The notes: generated by a model not told the origin, from the sequence alone. DNA of 8,794 bases from Frankiaceae bacterium (GCA_017882835.1 JADGOU010000101.1:1-8794); one strand, 5' to 3'; counted from the stretch's first letter, positions 1-6,781 are shown. Numbers and translations are program-made.

Positions 1-165
1 CAGGCGGAGTCCCTGGACACCGACGCGGCCTACGCCGCCGCCGGGCTGGCCAGCCCGGCGCGGGTAGGAGCGGTCGTCCGCGAGCCGGCGGCCCAGACCG
101 TCGGCGAACCCGCCGGGCAGCCCGTTGGGCACGCGGTCGGCTCAGGAGCGCACCCACCGCCTTAG
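1..165 (+). CDS. C-terminal fragment of an unidentified protein (5' end outside the window)
   Basis: Frame 1 is open from the first base to a TAG at 163-165, giving 54 residues that include ESLDTDAAYAAAGLASPARV and end GSGAHPPP. The main support is codon use: the first 21 codons all end in G or C, and about 85% of the whole stretch does, which is better than the other frames tested here. I do not recognise a family. The last 20 residues are Gly/Pro/Ala-rich and less coding-like, as is common for a disordered tail. No clear terminator follows; a 7-bp stem (169-175 with 207-213) lacks a T tract. This is an inference from codon bias over a short stretch, and the reading could be wrong. Confidence 0.4.
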   Translation, partial: QAESLDTDAAYAAAGLASPARVGAVVREPAAQTVGEPAGQPVGHAVGSGAHPPP

Positions 166-381
166 CGACTGCTGCTCAGCCCACCCAGCCGGTTCGCCGG
201 AACACGGCAGCAGACCGTTGCCGTCCACAACCACGGCGCAACGAGGACCGCTTCCACCGGTACCCGACCCGGCGAGTCGTCGCTGTCATCAACACGGACT
301 TCCGCCCGCTGGTCCAAACGAGCGGATCACCACCCTGAGCTCTTCCGTAGCGGGCGTTTCGCCGTTACCCTTCTCGTTACC

Positions 382-510
382 ATGCCTGTCCTAGCCGTCA
401 CTGCGCGTCGGCGAGCCGCCGCCGCCCTCCTCGCGGGGCCTGCTCATCGCCGTGCTCGCCGGACTGGGCGCTCCGTGCGCCTGTGGGCGTTTCCACGACA
501 GGAGCACTAA
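382..510 (+). pseudogene. Possible frameshifted remnant of a small membrane/signal-anchor protein
   Basis: From ATG 382 the frame reads MPVLAVTARRRAAAALLAG and then turns into an Arg-rich sequence ending at TAA 508-510, 2 nt before the GTG of the next gene. If one G of the run at 435-438 is skipped, the reading becomes RRRAAAALLA followed by GLLIAVLAGLGAP. That is a plausible signal or membrane segment: a basic start followed by about 18 apolar residues. This suggests a decayed or mis-sequenced N-terminus. In the corrected frame the reading runs past 513 into the next gene's region and soon meets a stop, so even if corrected it is a very short protein. It could also be chance, since Ala/Leu-rich readings are common at this GC content. 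Confidence 0.22.
500..504 (+). promoter_or_regulatory. Ribosome binding site AGGAG deciding the start of the TraR/DksA-type gene
   Basis: AGGAG at 500-504 lies 8 nt before GTG 513. This favours GTG 513 over the in-frame GTG at 483, which lies upstream of this site and would place it inside the coding region. Confidence 0.7.
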
Positions 511-512
511 GC

Positions 513-965
513 GTGACTTACCCTACCTTCTTCCCTGGTAGCCGGAGACCCCAACAGCCCGTCGACCTGACAGTGGTCCGCGAGATCCTTGAAGAGCAGC
601 GCGATTTTCGCGTCGAGCAGCTCTCCGAGCTCCGGCAGTCGCTGGCTACTGGCGGTTCGGTCGCAGCCCTGACCGCGTCCGGCACCTCCGGTTCGCCCGT
701 CAGCATGTCCGTTGCCGACTCCGCGGACGCGGACCCGCACGGGCAGGTAGCGGCCCTGCTGGCCCAGGCCGCTGACGCTGCGCTGGCCGAGATCGAGGCA
801 GCATTAACGCGGCTCGACAGCGGCAGCTACGGCCGCTGCGAGTCGTGCGCAAGCCCGATCGCCAACGAGCGGTTGGAGATCCTGCCATACGCCCGCCACT
901 GCGTGTCCTGCCAGCGGCAGAGCCAGCTCGGGGCGGGCCACCCGGCCGGACGGATCAGTGTCTGA
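513..965 (+). CDS. TraR/DksA family C4 zinc-finger protein
   Basis: This 150-residue protein has the DksA/TraR layout: an N-terminal helical part (about residues 17-46), a polar low-complexity stretch (50-75), a second helix (about 78-102) and a C-terminal zinc finger. The finger is CESC at 109-112, then 17 residues, then CVSC at 130-133, which is the family spacing CxxC-x17-CxxC. Family members bind in the RNA polymerase secondary channel and tune transcription, in E. coli together with ppGpp; actinobacterial members are poorly characterised. The tip region between the helices carries an acidic DSADAD cluster (69-74), but I cannot say that it replaces the catalytic-tip Asp pair of E. coli DksA. 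GTG 513 is chosen because of the AGGAG 8 nt upstream. The stop codon lies inside the 3' end of the convergent treY gene, with an 11-bp overlap. Confidence 0.88.
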   Translation: MTYPTFFPGSRRPQQPVDLTVVREILEEQRDFRVEQLSELRQSLATGGSVAALTASGTSGSPVSMSVADSADADPHGQVAALLAQAADAALAEIEAALTRLDSGSYGRCESCASPIANERLEILPYARHCVSCQRQSQLGAGHPAGRISV

Positions 966-3396
966 CCAGTAGCGCCACCGGCGAGCGCGCCAGCAGGTCA
1001 GCAAGTTCGACCGCGTCCTCGCCGACGAGCCGGTCGGCGAGGACGCGGTCGGCGAGGGCGTCGCGCCACTGTCCCGCCGGGAGTTCCAGCGCGGTGTCGC
1101 CCCAGTCGCCGCCCAGCTCAGCGGTCAGCCGGGACACGACCGCGATCACCGACTCGGCCCGGGCGAAGGCAACGACGTGCTTGGACCTGGTCCCGGTCGC
1201 GACCAGCGGCCGGTAGGTCGACGTCGCCCCGAACCAGTCCGGATGTTGCCGCCGCAGCCGCAGCGCCCGGCTGACCACCAACAGCTTGGCCGCGTCCAGA
1301 TTGAGCTCGGCCGCCAGGTTCAGGTCGAGCGAGGCCAGCAGCGCCGCTCGCCGGTCATAGTCCACCGGCCGCCGGTTGTCCGGGTCGACCAGCGACCACG
1401 CACCGAGCTCGCTGCCCTGGTAGACGTCGGCCACCCCCGGCATGGTCAGCTGCAGCAGCTTCTGGCCCAGCACGTTCGTCCGCGTCATCGGCGCGACCAG
1501 GTTGACGAACTCGCCCACGCCGGCCGTGATCTCCTCATCCGCACACACCGCCCGGGCGTAGGCCGCCAGCGCCCCGTCGTACGCCGGATCGGGATCGGTC
1601 CACGACGTGCGTTGCTTGGCCTCGCGACTGGCCTTCTCCAGGTAGGCCAGCAGGCGGTCGGCGGGCAGTGGCCAGGCGCCCACCAGGGTCTGGAACAGCA
1701 GGTACGCCGTGTTGCGGTCCGGCAGTCCGCCGCGGCGGTACCGCTCGGCGAGCGCCATCCAGCCGGTGACCGCCTGCGCCCACTGCGCCGGCACCTCGGA
1801 GAGCACGGCCAGCCGGGCGCGCACGTCCTCGGCCCGCTTGGTGTCGTGCGTCGACAGCGTCGTCATGGTCAGCGGCCAGTCTCGCTGGGCGATCGCGCCG
1901 GCGGTGTGGAAGTCCGCGACCGAGGCCCCGAACCGACCCGGGTCGCCGCCCACCTCGTTCAGCGCGACCAGCCGGTGGTAGCGGTAGCACGCGGTGTCCT
2001 CTGCGCCCTTGGCCATCACCGGTCCGCAGGTCTGCTGAAAGCGCACACAGAAGTCGGTACGCAGGGTCCGGGCCGCGCCGGTGGCCGCAGCCACGTCGGT
2101 ACCCAGCGCGAGGTCTTGGATCAGGTTGATCTCTGCGGCCCGCCGCGGCCGGCGCATGCGGGCGCGGGCGGCGGCCTGCTCGATCTGCCCGCGCGCTGTC
2201 GCCTCGACCGGTTCGCCGGGCCGGACGTAGGCGCGGTAGACGTCGAAGGCCACCAGCGTCTCCACCAGCGCCTCGTACAGCGCCCGCCGGGTGTGGTCGC
2301 GGTGGCGCGGGTCCAGCCGGCAGATCCGGACCGCGACCTCGGTGAGCCGGTTGACCTCGGCGCCGAGAACCTCGGTGACCACTAGCCGCTTGGATGCCTC
2401 GACCACTGCGGCGTAGTCCGTCGGCCCGCCGGCCAGCTCGTTGTACACCGCGGTCAGCGCCGACTCGCCCGCCGGGTCGACCAGCAGGCCGGTGAGCCGG
2501 TTGAGCGCGTCGTACCCGGTGGTGCCGGCACACCGCCAGGACGGAGGCAGCTCCTCGCCGACTTCGAGGATCTTCTCCACCGCGACCCAGGCGCCGCCGG
2601 TGGCTTCGGCCAGCCGGTCCAGGTAGGCCGCCGGGTCCGCCAGCCCGTCCGGGTGGTCGATGCGCAGCCCGTCCAGGACGCCGGCCCGCAGCTGCGCCAG
2701 TACCAGCTCATGCGTCGCGGCGAACACTTCGGGCCGCTCGACCCGGACGCCGGCTAGCGTGGTGACGTCGAAGAACCGCCGGTAGTTCAGCTCCTCGGCG
2801 GCCACCCGCCAGTGGCAGAGCCGGTAGTGCTGGGCGTCCAGCAGCGCCAGCAGGTCACCGCCCGGCGAGTTGGCCAGTGCCTCCGTGCCGGGTGCGACCG
2901 GCAGCGCGTGATCGTAATAGCGGATGACCGGCTCGCCGCCGCCGTCGTCGTAGCGCACCTCACCGCGGTCCAGGCAGGCCCCCAGCTGGTCGCCGAGCAC
3001 CGGAACCAGCAGCGGGCTCGGCGAGTGCGGGTAGATGTCGAACCACCCGGCGTACGGCGAGTGTGGCCCACGGCGCAGCACGTCCCACCAGGCGGGGTTG
3101 AGCGACTCCGGCACCGGGACGGCCATGTGGTTGGGCACGATGTCGAGCACGATGCCCAAGCCAGCCGCCCGGCAGGCCTCGACCAGCCGGGCGTGGGCCG
3201 GCTCGCCGCCGAGCTCGACGCCCAGTCGGCCGTGGTCGACGACGTCGTAGCCGTGGGTGGAGCCGGGCGCGGCCTGCAGGCACGGCGAGCAGTAGAGGTG
3301 GGTGATGCCGAGGTCGGCCAGGTACGGCACGATCGCCGCGGCGTCGTCGAAGCCGAAGCCGGCGTGCAGCTGGACGCGGTAGGTCGAGACCGGCAC
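955..3396 (-). CDS. treY: Maltooligosyltrehalose synthase TreY (GH13)
   Basis: TreY converts the reducing-end alpha-1,4 bond of maltodextrins into the alpha,alpha-1,1 bond of a trehalosyl unit. It is the second step of the cytoplasmic TreX-TreY-TreZ glycogen-to-trehalose route. All GH13 signatures are present (numbered from GTG 3396, 813 aa): DIVPNH 85-90, DGLRIDHPDG 242-251 with nucleophile Asp247, VAVEK with acid/base Glu274, and STHDTKR 515-521. TreY hallmarks also match: STYRVQL at the N-terminus, TSWTDPD at 597-603, and VADVYQGSEL plus LVDPDNRRPVDY at 655-680. The start is uncertain because no candidate has a good ribosome binding site. GTG 3396 fits the family N-terminus. GTG 3426 or GTG 3468 would add a Pro/Arg-rich leader, and 3468 sits only 2 nt after the glgX stop, which would suit translational coupling. 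The gene is probably cotranscribed with glgX. Its end overlaps the convergent zinc-finger gene. Confidence 0.95.
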   Translation of the reverse strand: MPVSTYRVQLHAGFGFDDAAAIVPYLADLGITHLYCSPCLQAAPGSTHGYDVVDHGRLGVELGGEPAHARLVEACRAAGLGIVLDIVPNHMAVPVPESLNPAWWDVLRRGPHSPYAGWFDIYPHSPSPLLVPVLGDQLGACLDRGEVRYDDGGGEPVIRYYDHALPVAPGTEALANSPGGDLLALLDAQHYRLCHWRVAAEELNYRRFFDVTTLAGVRVERPEVFAATHELVLAQLRAGVLDGLRIDHPDGLADPAAYLDRLAEATGGAWVAVEKILEVGEELPPSWRCAGTTGYDALNRLTGLLVDPAGESALTAVYNELAGGPTDYAAVVEASKRLVVTEVLGAEVNRLTEVAVRICRLDPRHRDHTRRALYEALVETLVAFDVYRAYVRPGEPVEATARGQIEQAAARARMRRPRRAAEINLIQDLALGTDVAAATGAARTLRTDFCVRFQQTCGPVMAKGAEDTACYRYHRLVALNEVGGDPGRFGASVADFHTAGAIAQRDWPLTMTTLSTHDTKRAEDVRARLAVLSEVPAQWAQAVTGWMALAERYRRGGLPDRNTAYLLFQTLVGAWPLPADRLLAYLEKASREAKQRTSWTDPDPAYDGALAAYARAVCADEEITAGVGEFVNLVAPMTRTNVLGQKLLQLTMPGVADVYQGSELGAWSLVDPDNRRPVDYDRRAALLASLDLNLAAELNLDAAKLLVVSRALRLRRQHPDWFGATSTYRPLVATGTRSKHVVAFARAESVIAVVSRLTAELGGDWGDTALELPAGQWRDALADRVLADRLVGEDAVELADLLARSPVALLVRH

Positions 3397-3470
3397 TGGG
3401 CGACCGGGGGCAGGGAGATGTCCCACCGGCGGGCGGTGGGGCGCCGTCGACGGTCGCGGGGCGGGCACCG

Positions 3471-5585
3471 CTAGTACGACTGGCGCAACACCAACAGGGA
3501 TCGCGCCTCCACGTCGATCCCGCTGCCGGCCTTGAGCCCGCGCTCTCCTCGGACCAGCGGGGCGGCAGTGTCGAGCATGATCTGCCAGGACTGACCGAAT
3601 GCCTCGCCCGGCAGCGTGAACGGCATGCACCCGAAGTGCGCGTTGAACAGCAGCAGAAAGGACTCGTCCACCACCCGCTCGCCGCGGGCGTCCCGGTCCG
3701 GGATGCCCTCGCCGTTAAGGAACACGCCGACCGACTTGGCGAAGCCGGACTCCCAGTCCTCGTCGGACATCGGCGTACCGTTGGGGGTGAACCAGGCGAT
3801 GTCGTCGACTCCGCCGTGGCCGCGGACCGGCTGCCCGACGAAGTAGCGACGACGGCGAAACACCGGGTGCTCGCGGCGGAGCTTGGCCACCGTGGCGGTG
3901 AACTCCAGCATCGTCCAGTTCTCCCGCTCGGCGGCCCAGTCCACCCAAGCAACCTCGTTGTCCTGGCAGTAGGCATTGTTGTTGCCGTGCTGGGTGCGCC
4001 CTATCTCGTCACCGTGCACGATCATGGGGACGCCTTGGGAGAGGAGCAGGGTGGTTATGAAGTTGCGCTTCTGCTGCTCCCGCAGCGCCACTACGCCGAG
4101 GTCGTCGGTCGGGCCTTCTACGCCGCAGTTCCACGACCGGTTGTGGCTCTCCCCGTCGGTGCTTCCCTCCCCGTTGGCCTCGTTGTGCTTGTCGTTGTAG
4201 GAGACGAGGTCGTTGAGCGTGAAGCCGTCGTGGGCGGTGACGAAGTTGATGGAGGCGAACGGCCGGCGACCGCTCAGCTCGTAGAGGTCGCTGGACCCGG
4301 TCAACCGGGAGGCGAACTCGGCTAGCGTTGCGTTCTCGCCGCGCCAGAAGTCGCGGACGGTGTCGCGGTACTTGCTGTTCCACTCCGTCCACAGCGGCGG
4401 GAAGTTGCCGACCTGGTAGCCACCCTCGCCGACGTCCCACGGCTCGGCGATCAGCTTGACCTGGCTGACCACGGGATCTTGCTGGACCAGGTCGAAGAAC
4501 GCGCTCAGCCGTTCGACGTCGTAGAACTCGCGGGCCAGCGTCGAGGCCAGGTCGAATCGGAAGCCGTCGACGTGCATATCGGTGACCCAGTAGCGCAACG
4601 AGTCCATGATCAGCTGCAGCACGTGCGGCTGTCGCACGTGCAGCGAGTTGCCGGTGCCGGTGTAGTCCACGTAATAGCGCTGGTCGTCCTCCACCAACCG
4701 GTAGTACGCCGCGTTGTCGATGCCGCGGAAGGACAGCATCGGACCCTGGTGGTTGCCTTCCGCGGTGTGGTTGTAGACGACGTCGAGGATCACTTCCATG
4801 CCGGCGGCGTGCAGCGACTTGACCATGGCCTTGAACTCCTGCACCTGCTGGCCGTTCTGGCCGGTGGAGCAGTAGGCGCTGTGCGGCGCCAGGAATCCGA
4901 TGGTGTTGTAGCCCCAGTAGTTGGCCAGTCCGTTGTTGATCAGATGGTGGTCCTGCACGAACTGGTGCACCGGCATCAGCTCCACCGCGGTGACGCCGAG
5001 CTCGCGCAGGTGATTGATCATGGCGGGATGCGCCAGGCCGGCATAGGTGCCGCGGATCTCGGCCGGGATCCGCGGGTGGTTGATGGTCAGACCCTTGACG
5101 TGGGCCTCGTAGATGACGCTCTCGTTGTACGGCGTGTGCGGGTTGCGGTCGTTCTGCCAGTCGAAGAACGGGTTGATGACAACCGACTTCATCATGTGCG
5201 GGCCGCTGTCAAGGTCGTTGCGGTCGTCCGGAGAGTCGAACTTGTAGCCGAACAGGGACTCGTCCCAGTCGACCTCGCCCTCGACCGCCTTGGCGTAGGG
5301 GTCGAGCAGCAGCTTCGCCGGGTTGCACCGGTGCCCGTGCGCCGGGTCGTGGGGACCGTGCACCCGGAAGCCGTAGCGCTGACCCGGGCCGAAGTTGCGC
5401 AGGTAGCCATGCCAGACGAAGGCGTCGACCTCGGTCAGCTCGAACCGAGTCTCGCCCCCGGCCGGATCGAACAGGCAGAGCTCCACCCGGTCAGCCACCT
5501 CGGAGAACAGAGCGAAGTTCGTGCCGATGCCGTCGTACGTCGCGCCCAGCGGGTACGGCGTGCCGGGCCAGATCTGCATGGGCAT
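3471..5585 (-). CDS. glgX: Glycogen debranching enzyme GlgX/TreX (GH13, isoamylase type)
   Basis: This enzyme hydrolyses alpha-1,6 branch points of glycogen or limit dextrins in the cytoplasm and supplies linear maltodextrins to the neighbouring TreY, so treX is an equally suitable name. At 704 aa the length is typical. An N-terminal CBM48-like part (about 8-100, starting PGTPYPLGATYDG) is followed by the GH13 barrel with region I DVVYNH 268-273, region II GFRFD 341-345 (nucleophile Asp345), region III IAEPWD 379-384 (acid/base Glu381) and region IV TAHDGF 450-455. HGDEIGRTQHGNNNAYCQDN (524-543) is a GlgX/TreX hallmark. ATG 5585 has GGAAG 11 nt upstream; ATG 5579, two codons in, is also possible, with GCAGG 6 nt upstream. 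The upstream small Cys-rich gene ends 52 nt away, so glgX may be part of that transcription unit or have its own promoter in this gap. No inactivating change is seen. Confidence 0.96.
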   Translation of the reverse strand: MPMQIWPGTPYPLGATYDGIGTNFALFSEVADRVELCLFDPAGGETRFELTEVDAFVWHGYLRNFGPGQRYGFRVHGPHDPAHGHRCNPAKLLLDPYAKAVEGEVDWDESLFGYKFDSPDDRNDLDSGPHMMKSVVINPFFDWQNDRNPHTPYNESVIYEAHVKGLTINHPRIPAEIRGTYAGLAHPAMINHLRELGVTAVELMPVHQFVQDHHLINNGLANYWGYNTIGFLAPHSAYCSTGQNGQQVQEFKAMVKSLHAAGMEVILDVVYNHTAEGNHQGPMLSFRGIDNAAYYRLVEDDQRYYVDYTGTGNSLHVRQPHVLQLIMDSLRYWVTDMHVDGFRFDLASTLAREFYDVERLSAFFDLVQQDPVVSQVKLIAEPWDVGEGGYQVGNFPPLWTEWNSKYRDTVRDFWRGENATLAEFASRLTGSSDLYELSGRRPFASINFVTAHDGFTLNDLVSYNDKHNEANGEGSTDGESHNRSWNCGVEGPTDDLGVVALREQQKRNFITTLLLSQGVPMIVHGDEIGRTQHGNNNAYCQDNEVAWVDWAAERENWTMLEFTATVAKLRREHPVFRRRRYFVGQPVRGHGGVDDIAWFTPNGTPMSDEDWESGFAKSVGVFLNGEGIPDRDARGERVVDESFLLLFNAHFGCMPFTLPGEAFGQSWQIMLDTAAPLVRGERGLKAGSGIDVEARSLLVLRQSY

Positions 5586-5637
5586 CCTGCGGCTGACTTC
5601 CTTAGGGTCGGGACCGGCTGCCCAGGCTAGTGGAGGC

Positions 5638-5757
5638 CTATTCGCTCGGCGTCCCGGTGGCCGGCTCGGTGGGTTTCGCCGGCCGGTGCTGGCAGTAGCA
5701 GAAGCCGGGACCGGGGCAGTCCTCGTGCCGGCGCTCCCGGCAGGCCTCGCAGATCAT
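5638..5757 (-). CDS. Small Cys-rich conserved-type protein (39 aa, possible zinc binding)
   Basis: ATG 5757 to TAG 5638-5640 encodes 39 residues: MICEACRERRHEDC, then PGPGFCYCQHR, then a Pro/Thr tail ending TPSE. The CxxC (Cys3, Cys6), Cys14, CxC (Cys20, Cys22) and His24 resemble a family of tiny actinobacterial proteins of the form CxACRxxxHxxCxGxxxCxCQH that I recall as unnamed hypotheticals; the function is unknown. The Cys/His pattern suggests metal binding, which is inference. An in-frame TGA at 5776-5778 leaves ATG 5757 as the only reasonable start. No Shine-Dalgarno is seen; instead two 4-codon reading frames (start, Ile, Cys, stop) lie directly upstream and overlap the start as TGATG. 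It sits 46 nt after the coiled-coil gene and 52 nt before glgX on the same strand. Confidence 0.7.
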   Translation of the reverse strand: MICEACRERRHEDCPGPGFCYCQHRPAKPTEPATGTPSE

Positions 5758-5779
5758 CAGCAGATCATCAGCAGATCAC
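5750..5779 (-). repeat. 11-bp tandem repeat across the start of the Cys-rich mini-gene
   Basis: On the plus strand CAGATCATCAG occurs at 5750-5760 and 5761-5771, with a partial copy CAGATCA at 5772-5778. On the minus strand this gives three successive starts: GTG at 5779, ATG at 5768 and ATG at 5757. The first two are followed by ATC TGC TGA, and each TGA shares its A with the next ATG. Because 11 is not a multiple of 3, each copy is in a different frame and only the last opens into the 39-residue gene. It looks like a duplicated initiation region. Confidence 0.8.
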
Positions 5780-5803
5780 TGGTGGGTCACCAAACGCCCG
5801 CGG

Positions 5804-6550
5804 TCAGCTGCCCAGCTCGCCGCCGCGCGCCCGGTCGCGCGCCATCGCCTGGACGAGGGCGACCATGCGGTCACGCAGGGACACGACGTCGGAGGTCAGC
5901 TGGTCGTGCTGACGGCGCATCGCCGCCAGCCGTTCGGCCGCCGCCGCCTCGGTCTCGGCCACCTCCCGCCGGGCCGCGGCGATGAGCTCCTCGGCCTGGA
6001 CGCGGGCCTTCGCGACCAGCCCGGTGGCCTCCAGCTCAGCGTCCCGGCGGCGTTCGGCCAGCTGCTGCTCGAGAGTTGCCCGCTGTCGGCGGCCGCGCTC
6101 CCGGTCGGCCGCGTGCTCGGCCGCCGCTACCTGCCGCAGCTCGGCCGCCTGGGCGGCGATGCCGTCCCGAATCTGCGCCACCTCAGCCTCGGCCGCCGCC
6201 ACCGCCTGCTGAGCGGTTCGCTGCGCCGCTGCCACGATTTCGGCCGCCTGCTCCTCGGCCAGTGCAAGGACGCGTTCCAACCGCCGGCTGAACTCGTCGT
6301 ACGACGGGCGCCAGGCCGCGCGCACCCGCTGGAAGTCCGCTCGCGCCGCGTCCAGCCGGGCGCGGTCCTCGCGGACGCTGTCCCGCTCCGCCTGCAGCGC
6401 CTCAAGCTCCCAGCGCAGCTCGGCCAGCTCCTGCTCCTGCCGGTGCAGCTGCTCGTGCACTTGGCGCCGGTCGTAGCCGCGCCCAACCACGTCGAAGACC
6501 ACCGACGGGGACTCGACCGGGACCGGGATGCGGATGGGCTCCGCGCTCAC
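5804..6550 (-). CDS. DivIVA-motif coiled-coil protein
   Basis: This 248-residue protein is almost wholly helical. After a Pro-rich start it has FDVVGRGYDRRQV at residues 19-31, matching the N-terminal F-x4-RGY-x4-V signature of DivIVA/Wag31-type proteins that mediates membrane and pole association. A Glu/Arg-rich coiled coil follows (about 32-76), then a long Ala/Glu/Arg helix (about 82-240) with heptad-like LAEEQAAEIVAAAQ, as in actinobacterial DivIVA-like proteins. It differs from canonical Wag31 in sequence and is best called a DivIVA-domain paralogue, perhaps a cytoskeletal or polar scaffold; its partner is unknown. GTG 6550 is chosen because GGAGG (6559-6563) lies 8 nt upstream. The reading frame stays open further upstream, but without the family signature or good codon use. 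It is the first gene of a possible unit with the Cys-rich gene, glgX and treY. Confidence 0.8.
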   Translation of the reverse strand: MSAEPIRIPVPVESPSVVFDVVGRGYDRRQVHEQLHRQEQELAELRWELEALQAERDSVREDRARLDAARADFQRVRAAWRPSYDEFSRRLERVLALAEEQAAEIVAAAQRTAQQAVAAAEAEVAQIRDGIAAQAAELRQVAAAEHAADRERGRRQRATLEQQLAERRRDAELEATGLVAKARVQAEELIAAARREVAETEAAAAERLAAMRRQHDQLTSDVVSLRDRMVALVQAMARDRARGGELGS

Positions 6551-6558
6551 GCCGGGCA

Positions 6559-6563
6559 CCTCC
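6559..6563 (-). promoter_or_regulatory. Ribosome binding site GGAGG deciding the coiled-coil gene start
   Basis: On the minus strand GGAGG at 6563-6559 precedes GTG 6550 by 8 nt, which selects this start over more upstream in-frame starts. Confidence 0.7.
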
Positions 6564-6717
6564 GCGATGGATCGGGTAGTTGGCTTCAGTCTGCCGCGCC
6601 CGCTGCCTGACCCGCCACCAACACGCCGCTGCGGCGGGCGACCGAGCGCGGGCGGGCGGCAGCGCCGCTGACGCCGACCCACCGCCGCGCCGCGCCGCTC
6701 ACCCCACCTCCGCGGCT

Positions 6718-6781
6718 CGATCGTGGTGCGCCCAGCGCTCACTCGTACGGCGTGTCGCGCCCCGTAGCTGCACCACGATCG
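6718..6781. repeat. 12-bp perfect inverted repeat with 40-nt spacer
   Basis: CGATCGTGGTGC (6718-6729) is exactly inverted as GCACCACGATCG (6770-6781). Inside the spacer TACGG (6745-6749) and CCGTA (6762-6766) can also pair, so a nested cruciform or RNA hairpin is possible. There is no T tract on either side, so it does not look like a terminator. It lies between two divergent genes and could be a pair of operator half-sites or a remnant of a small mobile element; both are guesses. Confidence 0.65.

Larger units (their letters stand above)
166..512. other. Intergenic region upstream of the TraR/DksA-type gene
   Basis: No convincing intact gene is seen here. The stretch holds a weak nested hairpin (169-175 pairs with 207-213, with an inner CCGG-TTCG-CCGG at 189-200). 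The motif CGTTAC occurs twice, 12 bp apart (363-368 and 375-380). TACCCT (366-371) and TACCAT (378-383) fit a loose actinobacterial -10 pattern TAnnnT, but no matching -35 is obvious. A 42-codon reading frame from ATG 382 to TAA 508-510 encodes an Arg/Ala-rich peptide whose hydrophobic part continues in another frame; see the separate pseudogene entry. Any promoter for the downstream gene should lie in this stretch. Confidence 0.5.

Noticed and set aside
169..213. Nested hairpin after the putative gene tail as a terminator
   Set aside because: The outer stem is only 7 bp with a large interior loop and no T tract follows, so a terminator call is not justified.
125..394. Plus-strand frame of 89 codons with an ATG start
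   Set aside because: Pro/Ser/Arg-rich, poor codon bias and no family features; it lies in intergenic DNA after the probable gene tail.
1177..2385. 402-codon plus-strand frame antisense to treY
   Set aside because: It is the GC-driven shadow of treY, whose motifs are complete; the antisense product is Gln/Arg/Val-rich and has no domain.
2812..3474. Plus-strand frame antisense to the treY N-terminus
   Set aside because: Shadow of treY with low-complexity composition.
4479..5630. 383-codon plus-strand frame antisense to glgX
   Set aside because: Shadow of glgX; rich in Val, His and Gln as expected for the reverse frame of a GC-rich gene.
5906..6610. Plus-strand frame antisense to the coiled-coil gene
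   Set aside because: The minus-strand reading has a DivIVA motif, heptads and a good ribosome binding site; the plus reading has none.
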